Below are positions 43,627-52,497 of a stretch of DNA of 64,000 nucleotides, piece after piece; positions within the stretch are counted from its first letter, which is position 1, and each line of letters starts with the position of its first letter. The translations under genes and the position numbers were made by a program. Under the pieces are notes generated by a model that worked only from the letters and a program-made list of their open reading frames with translations, made no database searches and had not been told where the DNA came from. The stretch covers positions 24,555-88,554 of the forward strand of contig JAIEOV010000091.1 of NCBI GenBank assembly GCA_019750135.1, written 5' to 3'. This stretch comes from Reyranella sp. Its GTDB lineage: Bacteria; Pseudomonadota; Alphaproteobacteria; Reyranellales; Reyranellaceae.

Positions 43627-44763
43627 ATGCACATCATCAAGCGCCTCACCTTCATCGGCCTCGAATACGCCTTCGCGCCGGAGAAGGCCTACGGCATGTC
43701 GCGCGGCGGCGGCTTTCGCCGGCAGGGCGGGCTGGTCGAGGTCGAGACGGATGCCGGTGTCGTCGGCGTCGGTGAGGCGTTCGGCAATGCCCTGGTCACT
43801 CGCGAATACTTCCGCATGGTCGAGCCGATGTTCGTCGGCAAGAGCATCTTCGACTTCGATCATGTCGAAGCGCGCGTGCGCAACGCCATGTACCACCTGG
43901 GCATCGGCAACCAGCTCACCGCCTGCCTGGCCGCCATCAATGTGGCTTTGTGGGATGCCATCGCCCGCGGCTTCGGCGTCCGGGTCTGCGACCTGATCGG
44001 CGGCTGCGGCACCACCCGCATCCCGGCCTATGCCTCGACCGGCTTCTTCTCCAACGACCCCGACCGCCAGCTCGACCACATGCTGGCCGAGGCCGCCGGC
44101 CATCCCTATGCCGGCGCCAAGATCAAGATCGGCCGGGGCATCAAGGACGATGTCTTACGCGTGCGCCGCGCCCGCGAAGCGTTGGGACCTGACAAGCTCC
44201 TGATGGTCGATATCAACGGCGCCTACACTGCTGACGTCGCGCTCGAGTGCGCGCGGGCGATCGAGCCCTTTGCCGTGCACTGGATCGAAGAGCCTCTGCC
44301 GCCAGGCGATCTGCGCGGCTATGCGGAGCTGCGCCTGCGCTCGCCGATCCCGATCGCTGCCGGAGAAGCACACCACACCGTGCGGGATTTCCGCGCCCTG
44401 ATCGACGGCCGCTGCATCGACATCGTGCAGCCGTCGATCCCCGGCACCGGTGGCCTCACCGAGGCCCGACGTATCGCCACGCTGGCCCACGCCCAGAACC
44501 TGCGCGTGGCGCCGCATGTCTGGGGCGGCGCCATCGGGCTCGCCACCGCCTGCCACTTCATCGCCGCGTTGCCCAACACGCCGCACACCGACCATCCGCC
44601 GTATCCACTGATGCTCGAGTACGACATGAGCGACAATGCATTGCGTACAAAGCTCTTGAGGAAGCCGCTCACCTTGGAGGCGGGCCACATCCTGTTGCCC
44701 GACGGCCCCGGACTCGGGGTCGAGCTCGATCGCGATGCCGTGGAGCGCTATCGCGTTTGCTGA
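43627..44763 (+). CDS. Enolase-superfamily (mandelate racemase / muconate lactonizing) enzyme, second copy
   Basis: A 378-residue protein of the MR/MLE branch. The canonical K-x-K is in AGAKIKIGRG, the metal ligands are in MVDINGAY, HWIEEPLP and IAAGEAHH, and the His base is in RVAPHVWGG. It is not closely alike to the 10146 enzyme, which has K-x-H. Racemisation or dehydration of a hydroxy or sugar acid is likely. It opens a plus-strand run into the Liv-type transporter, which probably imports its substrate. Confidence 0.92.
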   Translation: MHIIKRLTFIGLEYAFAPEKAYGMSRGGGFRRQGGLVEVETDAGVVGVGEAFGNALVTREYFRMVEPMFVGKSIFDFDHVEARVRNAMYHLGIGNQLTACLAAINVALWDAIARGFGVRVCDLIGGCGTTRIPAYASTGFFSNDPDRQLDHMLAEAAGHPYAGAKIKIGRGIKDDVLRVRRAREALGPDKLLMVDINGAYTADVALECARAIEPFAVHWIEEPLPPGDLRGYAELRLRSPIPIAAGEAHHTVRDFRALIDGRCIDIVQPSIPGTGGLTEARRIATLAHAQNLRVAPHVWGGAIGLATACHFIAALPNTPHTDHPPYPLMLEYDMSDNALRTKLLRKPLTLEAGHILLPDGPGLGVELDRDAVERYRVC

Positions 44764-44812
44764 CCGGCGCGGGCCGTGCCAATGTTTCGTTGAAGAAGTG
44801 GGAGTGGGAAGA

Positions 44813-46069
44813 ATGACCAAGGCAACTCGTCGCGGCTTCTCGGCAGGAGCGGCGCTCACTGTGCTGGGCTTGGGGAAGGCCGCCAGCGCGCAACCGGCAG
44901 CCGTCAAGATCGGCGTCATCTATCCGCTGAGCGGCAACTCGGCGAGCGCCGGCAACTATTCCAAGATGGCGATCGAGGTCGGCGCCGACGTGATCAACAA
45001 CGGCAATGCCGACCTGGCCAAGATCATTCCCCTGGCCAAGGGTGGTGGCCTGCCGGGGCTCGGCGGCGCCAAGATCCAGCTGATCTTCGCCGACAACCAG
45101 GGTACGCCGGCGGCCGGCCAGAACCAGGCGCTGCGGCTGATCTCGGAGGAGAAGGTCGCGGCGCTGATCGGCGCCTACCAGTCGGGCATCACCCTCACGG
45201 CGAGCGCCATCGCCGAGCGCCATGGCATGCCGTTCCTGACCGCCGAATCCGTCGCTTCCAACCTCACGGAACGCGGCTTCAAGTGGTTCTTCCGCACCAC
45301 GCCGGTCGCCATCGACTTCGCGCGTGCCTATTCGACCTTCCTCAAGGAGCAGAAGGCGGCCGGCCAGAAGGTCGGCTCGATCGCGCTGGTCCACGAGAAC
45401 ACCGAGTACGGCAACTCGGTCGGCAGCGTCATCACCGACCAGTTCAGCAAGGACGGCCTGCCGATCACGCAGAAGATCGCCTATTCGGCGAACTCGAGCG
45501 ACGTGCAGCCCCAGGTGCTGCAGCTCAAGGAGAAGAATCCCGACGTCGTGATCTTCATCTCCTACACGTCGGACGCGATCCTCTACGCCAAGACGATGAA
45601 GGAGCTGAACTGGAAGCCCGGCATCATGATCGCCGACAATGCCGGCTTCAACGATCCGGCCTTCCTGAAGGCGATGGGCTCGACGGTCGAGGGCCTGGTC
45701 AATCGTTCGGCCTACTCGGGCGGCAAGCCGGGCAGCGTGCCGGCGATCTTCAACGAGCTCTACAAGGCCAAGGCCGGTGTTGATCTTGACGACGTCTCGG
45801 TGCGCGGCCTGGAGGGCTTCCTGGTGCTGGCCGATGCAATCAATCGTGCCGGCTCGACCGACGCGGCCAAGATCCAGGCGGCGCTCCGGGCCACCAACCT
45901 GCCGGCCGACCAGATGGCCGCGGGCTACGACGGCGTGAAGTTCGACGACAAGGGCCAGAACGTGCTGGCGTCGAGCGTGGTGACGCAGTTGCAGGGCGGC
46001 AAGTACGTCACGATCTTCCCCAAGGACCGAGCCACCGCCACCGTCATCCTGCCCTACAAAGGCTGGTAA
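44813..46069 (+). CDS. Branched-chain-type ABC transporter, periplasmic binding protein
   Basis: A 418-residue LivK/Peripla_BP_6 protein with a twin-arginine signal (TKATRRGFSAGAALTVLG, cleavage after ASA), so it may be folded before export. Mature landmarks are KIGVIYPLSGNSASAG, FADNQGTPAAGQNQALRLI, ALIGAYQSGITL and NPDVVIFISYTSDAILYAKT. Its ligand may be a carboxylate processed by the neighbouring enolase-superfamily enzyme rather than leucine. An upstream in-frame ATG falls inside the preceding gene, so I reject it. Confidence 0.93.
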   Translation: MTKATRRGFSAGAALTVLGLGKAASAQPAAVKIGVIYPLSGNSASAGNYSKMAIEVGADVINNGNADLAKIIPLAKGGGLPGLGGAKIQLIFADNQGTPAAGQNQALRLISEEKVAALIGAYQSGITLTASAIAERHGMPFLTAESVASNLTERGFKWFFRTTPVAIDFARAYSTFLKEQKAAGQKVGSIALVHENTEYGNSVGSVITDQFSKDGLPITQKIAYSANSSDVQPQVLQLKEKNPDVVIFISYTSDAILYAKTMKELNWKPGIMIADNAGFNDPAFLKAMGSTVEGLVNRSAYSGGKPGSVPAIFNELYKAKAGVDLDDVSVRGLEGFLVLADAINRAGSTDAAKIQAALRATNLPADQMAAGYDGVKFDDKGQNVLASSVVTQLQGGKYVTIFPKDRATATVILPYKGW

Positions 46070-46101
46070 CCGTCGCGGCGTAGCGTAACGGAAGCAGCAG
46101 C

Positions 46102-46965
46102 GTGTCGATCACGCTGGCCCAGGTGATCGTGAGCGGGCTCTTGCTCGGCGCGGTCTATGCCCTGTTCTCGTCGGGCCTCACCCTGATCTGGGGCATGATG
46201 AACGTCGTCAACTTCGCGCACGGTGACTTCGTCATGCTGGGCATGTACGCCGCCGTGATGATGTGGACGGCGCTGGGCGGCGGCCCGTTCGCCGCCGTCC
46301 CTGTCGCCGCCATGCTGATCGCGACGCTCGGGATCCTGAGCTACTTCCTGCTGGTGCGTCACATCATGCGCGGGCCGATGCTGGCGCAGATCCTGGGCAC
46401 CTTCGGCCTGGCGCTGTTCCTGCGCTACTCGGCCTTCTGGTACTTCGGCGCCGACTTCAAGACCCTGCCCGACACGATCGTCGGCGGCTCCTTCGTCCTG
46501 GGCGGCGTGCGCTTCGAGGGCTCGCGCGTCCTGGCAGGGGGCATGGGCCTCTTCATCACGCTGGCGCTCCACTTCATCCTGACCCGCACCGCCATCGGCA
46601 GCCGCATGCTCGCGGTGTCGGAGGACGCAACGGCGGCCCAGCTCATGGGCATCCGGCCGCAGCGCATGCAGGCGCTGGCCTGGGCGATGGCGGGCGCCGC
46701 GACCGGCATCGCCGGCGCGCTGATCGCCAACTTCTTCTACACCTCGCCCACGGTCGGCGAGACGCTGGCCATCATCGCCTTCGTCACCGTGTCGTTCGGC
46801 GGCTTCGGCAGCGTGCTGGGCGCACTGGTCGCCGGGCTGATCATCGGCGTCGTCGAATCGCTGTCGGCCTACCTGATCGGGCCGGTCTACAAGGACGTCG
46901 TCGTCTACATCCTGTTCGTCCTGGTGCTGTGGTTCCGCCCGCAGGGACTGATGGGGAAGGCCTGA
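46102..46965 (+). CDS. livH: Branched-chain-type ABC permease (LivH)
   Basis: A 287-residue membrane protein starting with GTG at 46102 behind GGAAGC. LivH hallmarks are SGLTLIWGMMNVVNFAHGDFVMLG and GIRPQRMQALAWAMAGAATGIAGAL. It forms the pore with LivM. Confidence 0.94.
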   Translation: MSITLAQVIVSGLLLGAVYALFSSGLTLIWGMMNVVNFAHGDFVMLGMYAAVMMWTALGGGPFAAVPVAAMLIATLGILSYFLLVRHIMRGPMLAQILGTFGLALFLRYSAFWYFGADFKTLPDTIVGGSFVLGGVRFEGSRVLAGGMGLFITLALHFILTRTAIGSRMLAVSEDATAAQLMGIRPQRMQALAWAMAGAATGIAGALIANFFYTSPTVGETLAIIAFVTVSFGGFGSVLGALVAGLIIGVVESLSAYLIGPVYKDVVVYILFVLVLWFRPQGLMGKA

Positions 46966-46975
46966 TGGGCAAGAC

Positions 46976-47962
46976 ATGAAGCGCTATCTCCTTCCGGGTG
47001 CGCTGGTCGTGCTGGCGCTGGTCTATCCCTTGCTGGTCGCCGGCTTGCCGGTGTGGGAGCGGCTGGGCGCGCTGGTCCTGCTGGGCGCGATCGGCGCCTC
47101 GGCCTGGAACATCGTCGGCGGCTATGCCGGCCAGGTCTCGGTCGGCCATTCCGTGTTCTTCGGCTTCGGCACCTATTCGGCGGTCGTGGTCTATACCCAT
47201 CTCGGCTGGCCGCCGATCGCCGGCGCGCCGCTCGGCATGCTGCTGAGCGTCCTGCTGGCAGCGATCATCGGCGTGCCGACGCTGCGCCTGGCCGGCCACT
47301 ATTTCAGCATGGCCACCATCGCCGTCGCCGAGCTGGTGCGCGTGCTGAGCTCGACCTCGGAGTTCCTGGGCGGCGCGCAGGGGCTGGGCGGCCCGGCCAT
47401 GCCGCGCACCGTCTTCGACCTCTCCTTCATCTCGGCGACGCCGTTCTATTACATCTTCCTCGCCGTGCTGGCCTTCCTGCTCGGCCTCACCTGGTGGATC
47501 GAGCGCGGCCGCATGGGCTTCTACCTGCGCGCGATCAAGGATTCGGAGCGCGCCGCCCGGTCGCTGGGCGTCTCGTCCGGCCGCTACAAGCTCTATGCCT
47601 ACATGCTGAGCGGCGCCTTCACCTCCCTGGCGGGCTCGCTCTATCTCTGCATGTTCGGCTTCGTCGATCCCGAATCGGGCTTCGGCATCCTGATCTCGGT
47701 GAAGATGGTGGTGATGGCGGCCCTGGGCGGCGCCGGCGTGCTGTTCGGCCCGCTGGTCGGCGCCCTGATCCTGGTGCCGCTGGAGGAGCTGTCGAACAGC
47801 TGGCTCGGCGGCCGCGGCGCCGGCCTCACCTTCGTGGTCTACGGCGCGATCATCGTCATCATCGCCCGCTTCCTGCCGAGCGGCCTGCTGTCGCTGTTCG
47901 AGCGGCGCCCGGCACGGCCCACGGCGGCCAAGAACCAGCCTGCGAGCGGCCATGCTGATTGA
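46976..47962 (+). CDS. livM: Branched-chain-type ABC permease (LivM)
   Basis: A 328-residue membrane protein with LivM hallmarks AWNIVGGYAGQVSVGHSVFFG, the EAA-like LRAIKDSERAARSLGVSSGRYK and GGAGVLFGPLVGALILVPLEE. It starts 10 bp after livH and its end overlaps livG by 11 bases. Confidence 0.95.
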   Translation: MKRYLLPGALVVLALVYPLLVAGLPVWERLGALVLLGAIGASAWNIVGGYAGQVSVGHSVFFGFGTYSAVVVYTHLGWPPIAGAPLGMLLSVLLAAIIGVPTLRLAGHYFSMATIAVAELVRVLSSTSEFLGGAQGLGGPAMPRTVFDLSFISATPFYYIFLAVLAFLLGLTWWIERGRMGFYLRAIKDSERAARSLGVSSGRYKLYAYMLSGAFTSLAGSLYLCMFGFVDPESGFGILISVKMVVMAALGGAGVLFGPLVGALILVPLEELSNSWLGGRGAGLTFVVYGAIIVIIARFLPSGLLSLFERRPARPTAAKNQPASGHAD

Positions 47963-48674
47963 CGCCCGCAACGTCACCAAGGCCTTCGGCGCCTTCAAGG
48001 CGGTCGACGATGCGTCGGTGTCGGTCGAGGAGGGCGACATCCTGGGCCTGATCGGCCCCAACGGCGCCGGCAAGTCGACCTTCTTCAACTGCCTGACCGG
48101 CGACCTGCCGGTGACGTCGGGCTCGGTGTCCTTCGCCGGCGCCGACGTCACGCGCTTGGCCCCCGAGGCGCGCGCCGAGCTGGGACTGGCGCGCACCTTC
48201 CAGGTCCCGCTCACCTTCGAATCGATGTCGGTGCTCGACAACGCCACCATCGGCGCGCTGCTGCGCCATCACAATGCGCGTGACGCCCGGGCGAGGGCGC
48301 GCGACGTCCTGCAGCGCGTCGGGCTGGGTCATGTCATCGATGCGCCGGCCAAGAGCCTCGGCACGCCGGGCCGCAAGCGGCTGGAGATCGCCCGCGCGCT
48401 CGCCTCCGAGCCCAAGGCGCTGCTGCTCGACGAGGCGATGGCCGGCCTGACGCCGACCGAGGTGCATGACGCGATCGAGCTGGTGCGGCGCATCCATGGC
48501 GGCGGCATCACCATCGTGATCGTCGAGCACATCATGGAGGTGATCGTCTCGCTCGCCCGTCGCGTCGTGGTGTTCCACCAGGGTCGCGAGATCTCGCGCG
48601 GCACGCCGCGCGAGGTCACCAGCGATCCCAAGGTGATCGAGGCCTATCTCGGCCGCCGCAAGGTGCGGCACTGA
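47952..48674 (+). CDS. livG: Branched-chain-type ABC ATPase (LivG) with degenerate signature motif
   Basis: A 240-residue ATPase with Walker A GPNGAGKST (residues 35-43), Q-loop TFQVP (Gln84), Walker B ALLLDEAMAGLTPTE and switch His193. The signature that is normally LSGGQ-like reads SLGTPGRKRLEIARAL (135-150), with no Gly-Gln. Some LivG relatives tolerate changes here, so it is probably functional in a LivG/LivF heterodimer. It overlaps livF by one base. Confidence 0.93.
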   Translation: MLIDARNVTKAFGAFKAVDDASVSVEEGDILGLIGPNGAGKSTFFNCLTGDLPVTSGSVSFAGADVTRLAPEARAELGLARTFQVPLTFESMSVLDNATIGALLRHHNARDARARARDVLQRVGLGHVIDAPAKSLGTPGRKRLEIARALASEPKALLLDEAMAGLTPTEVHDAIELVRRIHGGGITIVIVEHIMEVIVSLARRVVVFHQGREISRGTPREVTSDPKVIEAYLGRRKVRH

Positions 48675-49390
48675 TGGCCGCGCTGCTCAAGATCGAGCAC
48701 CTCGAGGTGCGCTACGGCGACCTCATCGGCGTAGCCGATGTCTCGCTGGAAGTCCCGGCGGGCTCGGTCGTGGCGCTGCTGGGCTCCAACGGCGCCGGCA
48801 AGACGACGACCTTGAATGCCATCGCCGGTATCGTGCCGGTGTCGGCCGGGACCGTCGCCTTCGACGGCGAGAACATCGCCGGCCAGCCGGCCTACGCCAT
48901 CGTCCGCAAGGGTCTGGCGTTGTCGCCCGAGGGCTGGCGGCTGTTCACCCAGCAGAGCGTCGAGAACAACCTGCTGTTGGGCGCCACGCCGCTCAGCGAT
49001 CGCAAGCGCATTCCCCAGCTCCTCGAGCGGGTCTACGCGGTGTTCCCGCGGCTGGCCGAGCGGCGCAACCAGCGCGCCGGCACCATGTCGGGCGGCGAGC
49101 GCCAGATGCTGGCCGTCGGCCGGGCGCTGATGAGCGAACCCAAGCTGCTGCTGCTCGACGAGCCCAGCCTGGGTTTGGCGCCGGCCATCGTCGATTCGAT
49201 GTACGACGCGTTCGCGGCGCTCCACAAGGACGGCCAGACCATCCTGCTCGCGGAGCAATCGGTCGATCTCGCGCTGGAGGCCGCCGACTACGCCTACGTC
49301 CTGCAGGTCGGCCGGTCGGTGCTGCAGGGACCCGCGACCGAGATGGCGCACAACCCCGACGTCCAGAAGATCTACCTCGGAATCGAGTGA
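48674..49390 (+). CDS. livF: Branched-chain-type ABC ATPase (LivF)
   Basis: A 238-residue ATPase with Walker A LGSNGAGKTT, canonical signature MSGGERQM, Walker B LLLLDEPSLGLAP and the LivF C-terminus HNPDVQKIYLGIE. It provides one intact signature for a heterodimer with LivG. It is the last gene of the 43627-49390 run. Confidence 0.95.
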   Translation: MAALLKIEHLEVRYGDLIGVADVSLEVPAGSVVALLGSNGAGKTTTLNAIAGIVPVSAGTVAFDGENIAGQPAYAIVRKGLALSPEGWRLFTQQSVENNLLLGATPLSDRKRIPQLLERVYAVFPRLAERRNQRAGTMSGGERQMLAVGRALMSEPKLLLLDEPSLGLAPAIVDSMYDAFAALHKDGQTILLAEQSVDLALEAADYAYVLQVGRSVLQGPATEMAHNPDVQKIYLGIE

Positions 49391-49419
49391 GGGGAGCGCG
49401 GGACTCCGGCCTGCCTCAT

Positions 49420-49500
49420 GGCTGGGGGCGCGCGACTCCAGTCGCGCGTCTTTGTCGGGGCAAGAGATGATCGCGCCACTGGAGTGGCGCGCCCCCAGCC
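49420..49500. repeat. Nested palindromes (TCCAG family) filling the livF / dipeptide-permease convergent junction
   Basis: Outer 14-bp arms (49420-49433 and 49487-49500, GGCTGGGGGCGCGC and its exact complement) enclose two perfect hairpins: GCGCGACT-CC-AGTCGCGC (49430-49447) and GCGCCACT-GG-AGTGGCGC (49473-49490). The right arm ends on the first base of the opposing stop codon. A decayed copy (GGGGAGCGCGGGACTCCGG) sits at 49391-49409. The element probably terminates transcription in both directions. Confidence 0.85.
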
Positions 49501-50390
49501 TATCTGAGCGTCGGGTCGAGCTTGTCGCGGAGCCAATCGCCCAGCAGGCTGATGGAGAGAGTCGTCAGCACGATGACCGTCGCGGGCGCGAGCATGATCC
49601 AGGGGGCGCGGGTGATGTACTCGCGGCCGTAGCCGACCATGTTGCCCAGCGACGTCAGCGGCGGCTGCACGCCGAGCCCGAGGAACGACAGGCCGCTCTC
49701 CAGCAGGATGATCTCCGGAAAAGTGAGCGTCATCGACACGATCAGGGTCGAGGCGATGTTGGGCAGGACGTGCCGGCCGTAGATGCGGCCCGGGCCGGCG
49801 CCGAGCTGGCGCACCGCGGAGGCATAGCCCTGCTCGTTGGCGGCGAGCGTCAGGCCGCGGGTGATGCGGGCGTAGCGCTCCCAGGAATGGAAGCCCATCA
49901 GGGCCACGAACAGCGGCAGGCTGTTGCCGAAGAAGGCGAGCACCGAGAGGGCGATGATCATGAACGGCATGCTGGCCTGGAAGTCGATCGCCATCAGGAT
50001 CAGCGTCTCGACGAAGCGCCGGAAGTGCGCGGCCAGGATGCCCAGCATCGTGCCCAGCGTCGCCGCGATCAGCGTGCCGAAGAAGGCGATCAGCAGGCTC
50101 ATGCGGATCGACATGATCAGCCGCGAAAGCACGTCGCGGCCGAGCTCGTCGGTGCCCAGCGGATGGGCGAACGTGCCGCCGAAGAACAGCGGCGGCGACA
50201 GCCGCGCCTTGAGGTCGAAGGCGGTGATCGAATAGGGCAGCAGCAGGTCGGCGCCGAGCGCGATCACGACCATCAGCACCAGCCAGAGCGTCGCCAGGCC
50301 GACGGCGAACGGCAGCCGCGCGACATGGCGCGCGATCGCGGCCAAGGTCGAGGTGGGCAGCGGAGCAGGGATCGCGTCGCGGACGGCCAT
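49500..50390 (-). CDS. Dipeptide-type ABC permease (DppC/OppC family)
   Basis: A 296-residue membrane protein. The N-terminal OppC_N anchor (about 25-50), HPLGTDELGRDVLSRLIM and the EAA loop ASAVRQLGAGPGRIYGRHVL identify the DppC family. It pairs with the DppB-type permease. Its stop codon overlaps the palindrome arm. Confidence 0.95.
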   Translation of the reverse strand: MAVRDAIPAPLPTSTLAAIARHVARLPFAVGLATLWLVLMVVIALGADLLLPYSITAFDLKARLSPPLFFGGTFAHPLGTDELGRDVLSRLIMSIRMSLLIAFFGTLIAATLGTMLGILAAHFRRFVETLILMAIDFQASMPFMIIALSVLAFFGNSLPLFVALMGFHSWERYARITRGLTLAANEQGYASAVRQLGAGPGRIYGRHVLPNIASTLIVSMTLTFPEIILLESGLSFLGLGVQPPLTSLGNMVGYGREYITRAPWIMLAPATVIVLTTLSISLLGDWLRDKLDPTLR

Positions 50391-50397
50391 GGTTTCC

Positions 50398-51327
50398 TCA
50401 GTGCGCCCCGGCCGTGCCGCGCACGCGCGGGTCGAGCCAGCCGTAGGCCATGTCGACGGTGAAGTTGGCCAGAACCATCCAGGCCGCGATCACCATCAGG
50501 ATCGCCTGCACGACGGCGAGGTCGCGGTTGGCGACGGCCGACACCAGCAGGCGGCCGATGCCCGGCCAGGCGAACACGCTTTCGACCACGACCGCGCCCG
50601 CCACCAGGCTGCCGATCATGAAGCCTATGATGGTGACCGTCGGGATGGCGGCGTTGGGCAGGGCATGGTGCGAGATCACGCGCCGCCATTCGACGCCCTT
50701 GGCCGAGGCGGCGCGGATATAGGGCTGGCCCAGCACCTCGAGCATGGCCGAGCGGGTGAAGCGCGCCATGATCGCGGCGCCCGCGGCTCCCAGGGTGATG
50801 ATGGGCAGGATGGCGTAGACCGGCGAATCGGCGCCGCTCGCCGGCAGCCAGCCGAGATTGACCGAGAAGACCAGCACCAGCAGCAGCGCCAGCACGAAGC
50901 TCGGCATGGTGAAACCTGCCACCGATACGGCCATGGTCAGCCGGTCGGCGAAGGAGTTGCGATGCAGCGCGGCATAGACGCCGGCCGGAATGCCGAGCCC
51001 CACCTTGAGCGCCAGCGCCGGCAGGGTGATGGCAAGCGTCGCCGGCACGCGCTCCATGACGAGGTCGATGGCCGGCCGGCCGTCGCGCATCGACTTGCCG
51101 AAGTCGCCGGTGAAGGCGTGGCCGATGTAGGAGAGGTACTGGTCCCAGATCGGCCGCTCGAGGCCCCAGGCTTCGCGGAAGGCCTTGATCGCCTCGGGCG
51201 GCGCGTCGACCGACATGATGAGCAGCGCGGGATCGCCCGACAGACGCAGCACCACGAAGGCGAAGGTCATCACGAACAGGATGGTGAGCGCGGCGCGCAG
51301 CGCGCGGGAGGCGGTGAACAGCAGCAT
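50398..51327 (-). CDS. Dipeptide-type ABC permease (DppB/OppB family)
   Basis: A 309-residue membrane protein with DppB hallmarks GDFGKSMRDGRPAIDLVMERVP and the EAA loop IRAASAKGVEWRRVISHHALPN. Its ATG shares a base with the ATPase stop (TGATG). Confidence 0.95.
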   Translation of the reverse strand: MLLFTASRALRAALTILFVMTFAFVVLRLSGDPALLIMSVDAPPEAIKAFREAWGLERPIWDQYLSYIGHAFTGDFGKSMRDGRPAIDLVMERVPATLAITLPALALKVGLGIPAGVYAALHRNSFADRLTMAVSVAGFTMPSFVLALLLVLVFSVNLGWLPASGADSPVYAILPIITLGAAGAAIMARFTRSAMLEVLGQPYIRAASAKGVEWRRVISHHALPNAAIPTVTIIGFMIGSLVAGAVVVESVFAWPGIGRLLVSAVANRDLAVVQAILMVIAAWMVLANFTVDMAYGWLDPRVRGTAGAH

Positions 51328-52313
51328 CAGGCGGCGACCTGCAAAGCAGGCTCCTCGACACGGTGGCAGGCGACCTGCCGGCCGTCGGGCAGGGTGCGCA
51401 GCGCCGGCGTCTCGGCGCGGCAGGCGGCGGTGGCGAAGGGGCAGCGCGTGTGGAACGAGCAGCCCGACGGCACGGCGACCGGATTGGGCGGATCGCCCGG
51501 CAGCAGCAGGCGCTCTCGACGGGGACCCAGGACAGGAATCGCCGAGACAAGCGCGCGCGTGTAGGGGTGCAGGGGACGGGCGAACAGGTCTTCGGCCTCG
51601 CCCTGCTCGACGATGCGGCCGAGATACATCACGGCCACTTCGTGGCTGACCTGGCGCACGACCTTGAGGTCGTGGCTGATGAAGAGATAGGCGATGCCCA
51701 GCTGCTCCTGCAGGTCGAGCAGCAGGTTCACGACCTGCGCCTGGATCGAGACGTCGAGGGCGGAGATCGGCTCGTCGCACACCAGCAGGTCGGGCTCGGT
51801 CATCAGGGCGCGCGCCAGCACGACTCGCTGGCGCTGGCCGCCCGAGAGCTCATGCGGATAGCGGTCGAACTGATGCATCTGCAGGCCAGCCGCCATCATG
51901 ACGCTGGCGGCGCGGTCGCGCTGCTCGGCCGGGCTTTTGGCCCCGTGGATGGCGAGCGGCTCCATGATCTGCACGCCGACCGGCAGGCGGCGGTCGAGCG
52001 CGCCCAACGGATCCTGGTAGACCATCTGCATGCGTGGCCGGAGCGCGCGCCATTCCGGCGTGCCGGCCGGCGGCATGTCGGTGCCGCGATAGCGTACGGT
52101 TCCGGCGGTGGGCGGGAGGAAGCCCAGCACGAGCTTGCCGGTCGTCGACTTGCCGCAGCCGGACTCGCCCACGAGCCCGAGCGTGCGCCCGGGTGCCAGG
52201 CTGAGAGACACGCCGTCGACCGCACGCAGGGTGGCCTTGGCGCCAAACGGCCCGCGCCCGGCGCGGACCTGGTAGTGGCGACGGAGATCGGTTGCTTCGA
52301 GGAGAGCGGTCAT
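51327..52313 (-). CDS. Dipeptide-type ABC ATPase (DppF/OppF family)
   Basis: A 328-residue ATPase with Walker A GESGCGKST, Q-loop MVYQDPLGALDRR, signature LSGGQRQR, Walker B LLVCDEPISALDVS and the C-terminal four-Cys oligopeptide motif (CSFHTRCPFATAAC). Its start is separated from the DppD-type gene by a 173-bp nested palindrome, which could lower its expression relative to DppD. Confidence 0.95.
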   Translation of the reverse strand: MTALLEATDLRRHYQVRAGRGPFGAKATLRAVDGVSLSLAPGRTLGLVGESGCGKSTTGKLVLGFLPPTAGTVRYRGTDMPPAGTPEWRALRPRMQMVYQDPLGALDRRLPVGVQIMEPLAIHGAKSPAEQRDRAASVMMAAGLQMHQFDRYPHELSGGQRQRVVLARALMTEPDLLVCDEPISALDVSIQAQVVNLLLDLQEQLGIAYLFISHDLKVVRQVSHEVAVMYLGRIVEQGEAEDLFARPLHPYTRALVSAIPVLGPRRERLLLPGDPPNPVAVPSGCSFHTRCPFATAACRAETPALRTLPDGRQVACHRVEEPALQVAA

Positions 52314-52314
52314 T

Positions 52315-52487
52315 GGAGCGCGGACCTCCAGGTCCGCTCATGAATCATGTTCCTCTCCCCCTTGGGGGAGAGGTTAGGTGAGGGGGTATCGAAGGCCGTC
52401 TCCTGCATCACCCCCTCACCCAGCCTCTCCCCCAAGGGGGAGAGGAGCATGAGGAGAGGCATGAGCGGACCTGGAGGTCCGCGCTCC
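52315..52487. repeat. Two-layer nested palindrome between the two dipeptide-transporter ATPase genes
   Basis: The outer 27-bp arms 52315-52341 and 52461-52487 are exact complements; each is itself the TCCAG palindrome (GAGCGGACCT arms). The inner 42-bp arms 52346-52387 and 52410-52451 are complements with three mismatches; each contains the CCTCTCCCCC palindrome. The whole is about 173 bp and interrupts an otherwise tight operon. Two different palindrome families thus appear nested concentrically. Confidence 0.9.
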
Positions 52488-52497
52488 GCCATGATGA

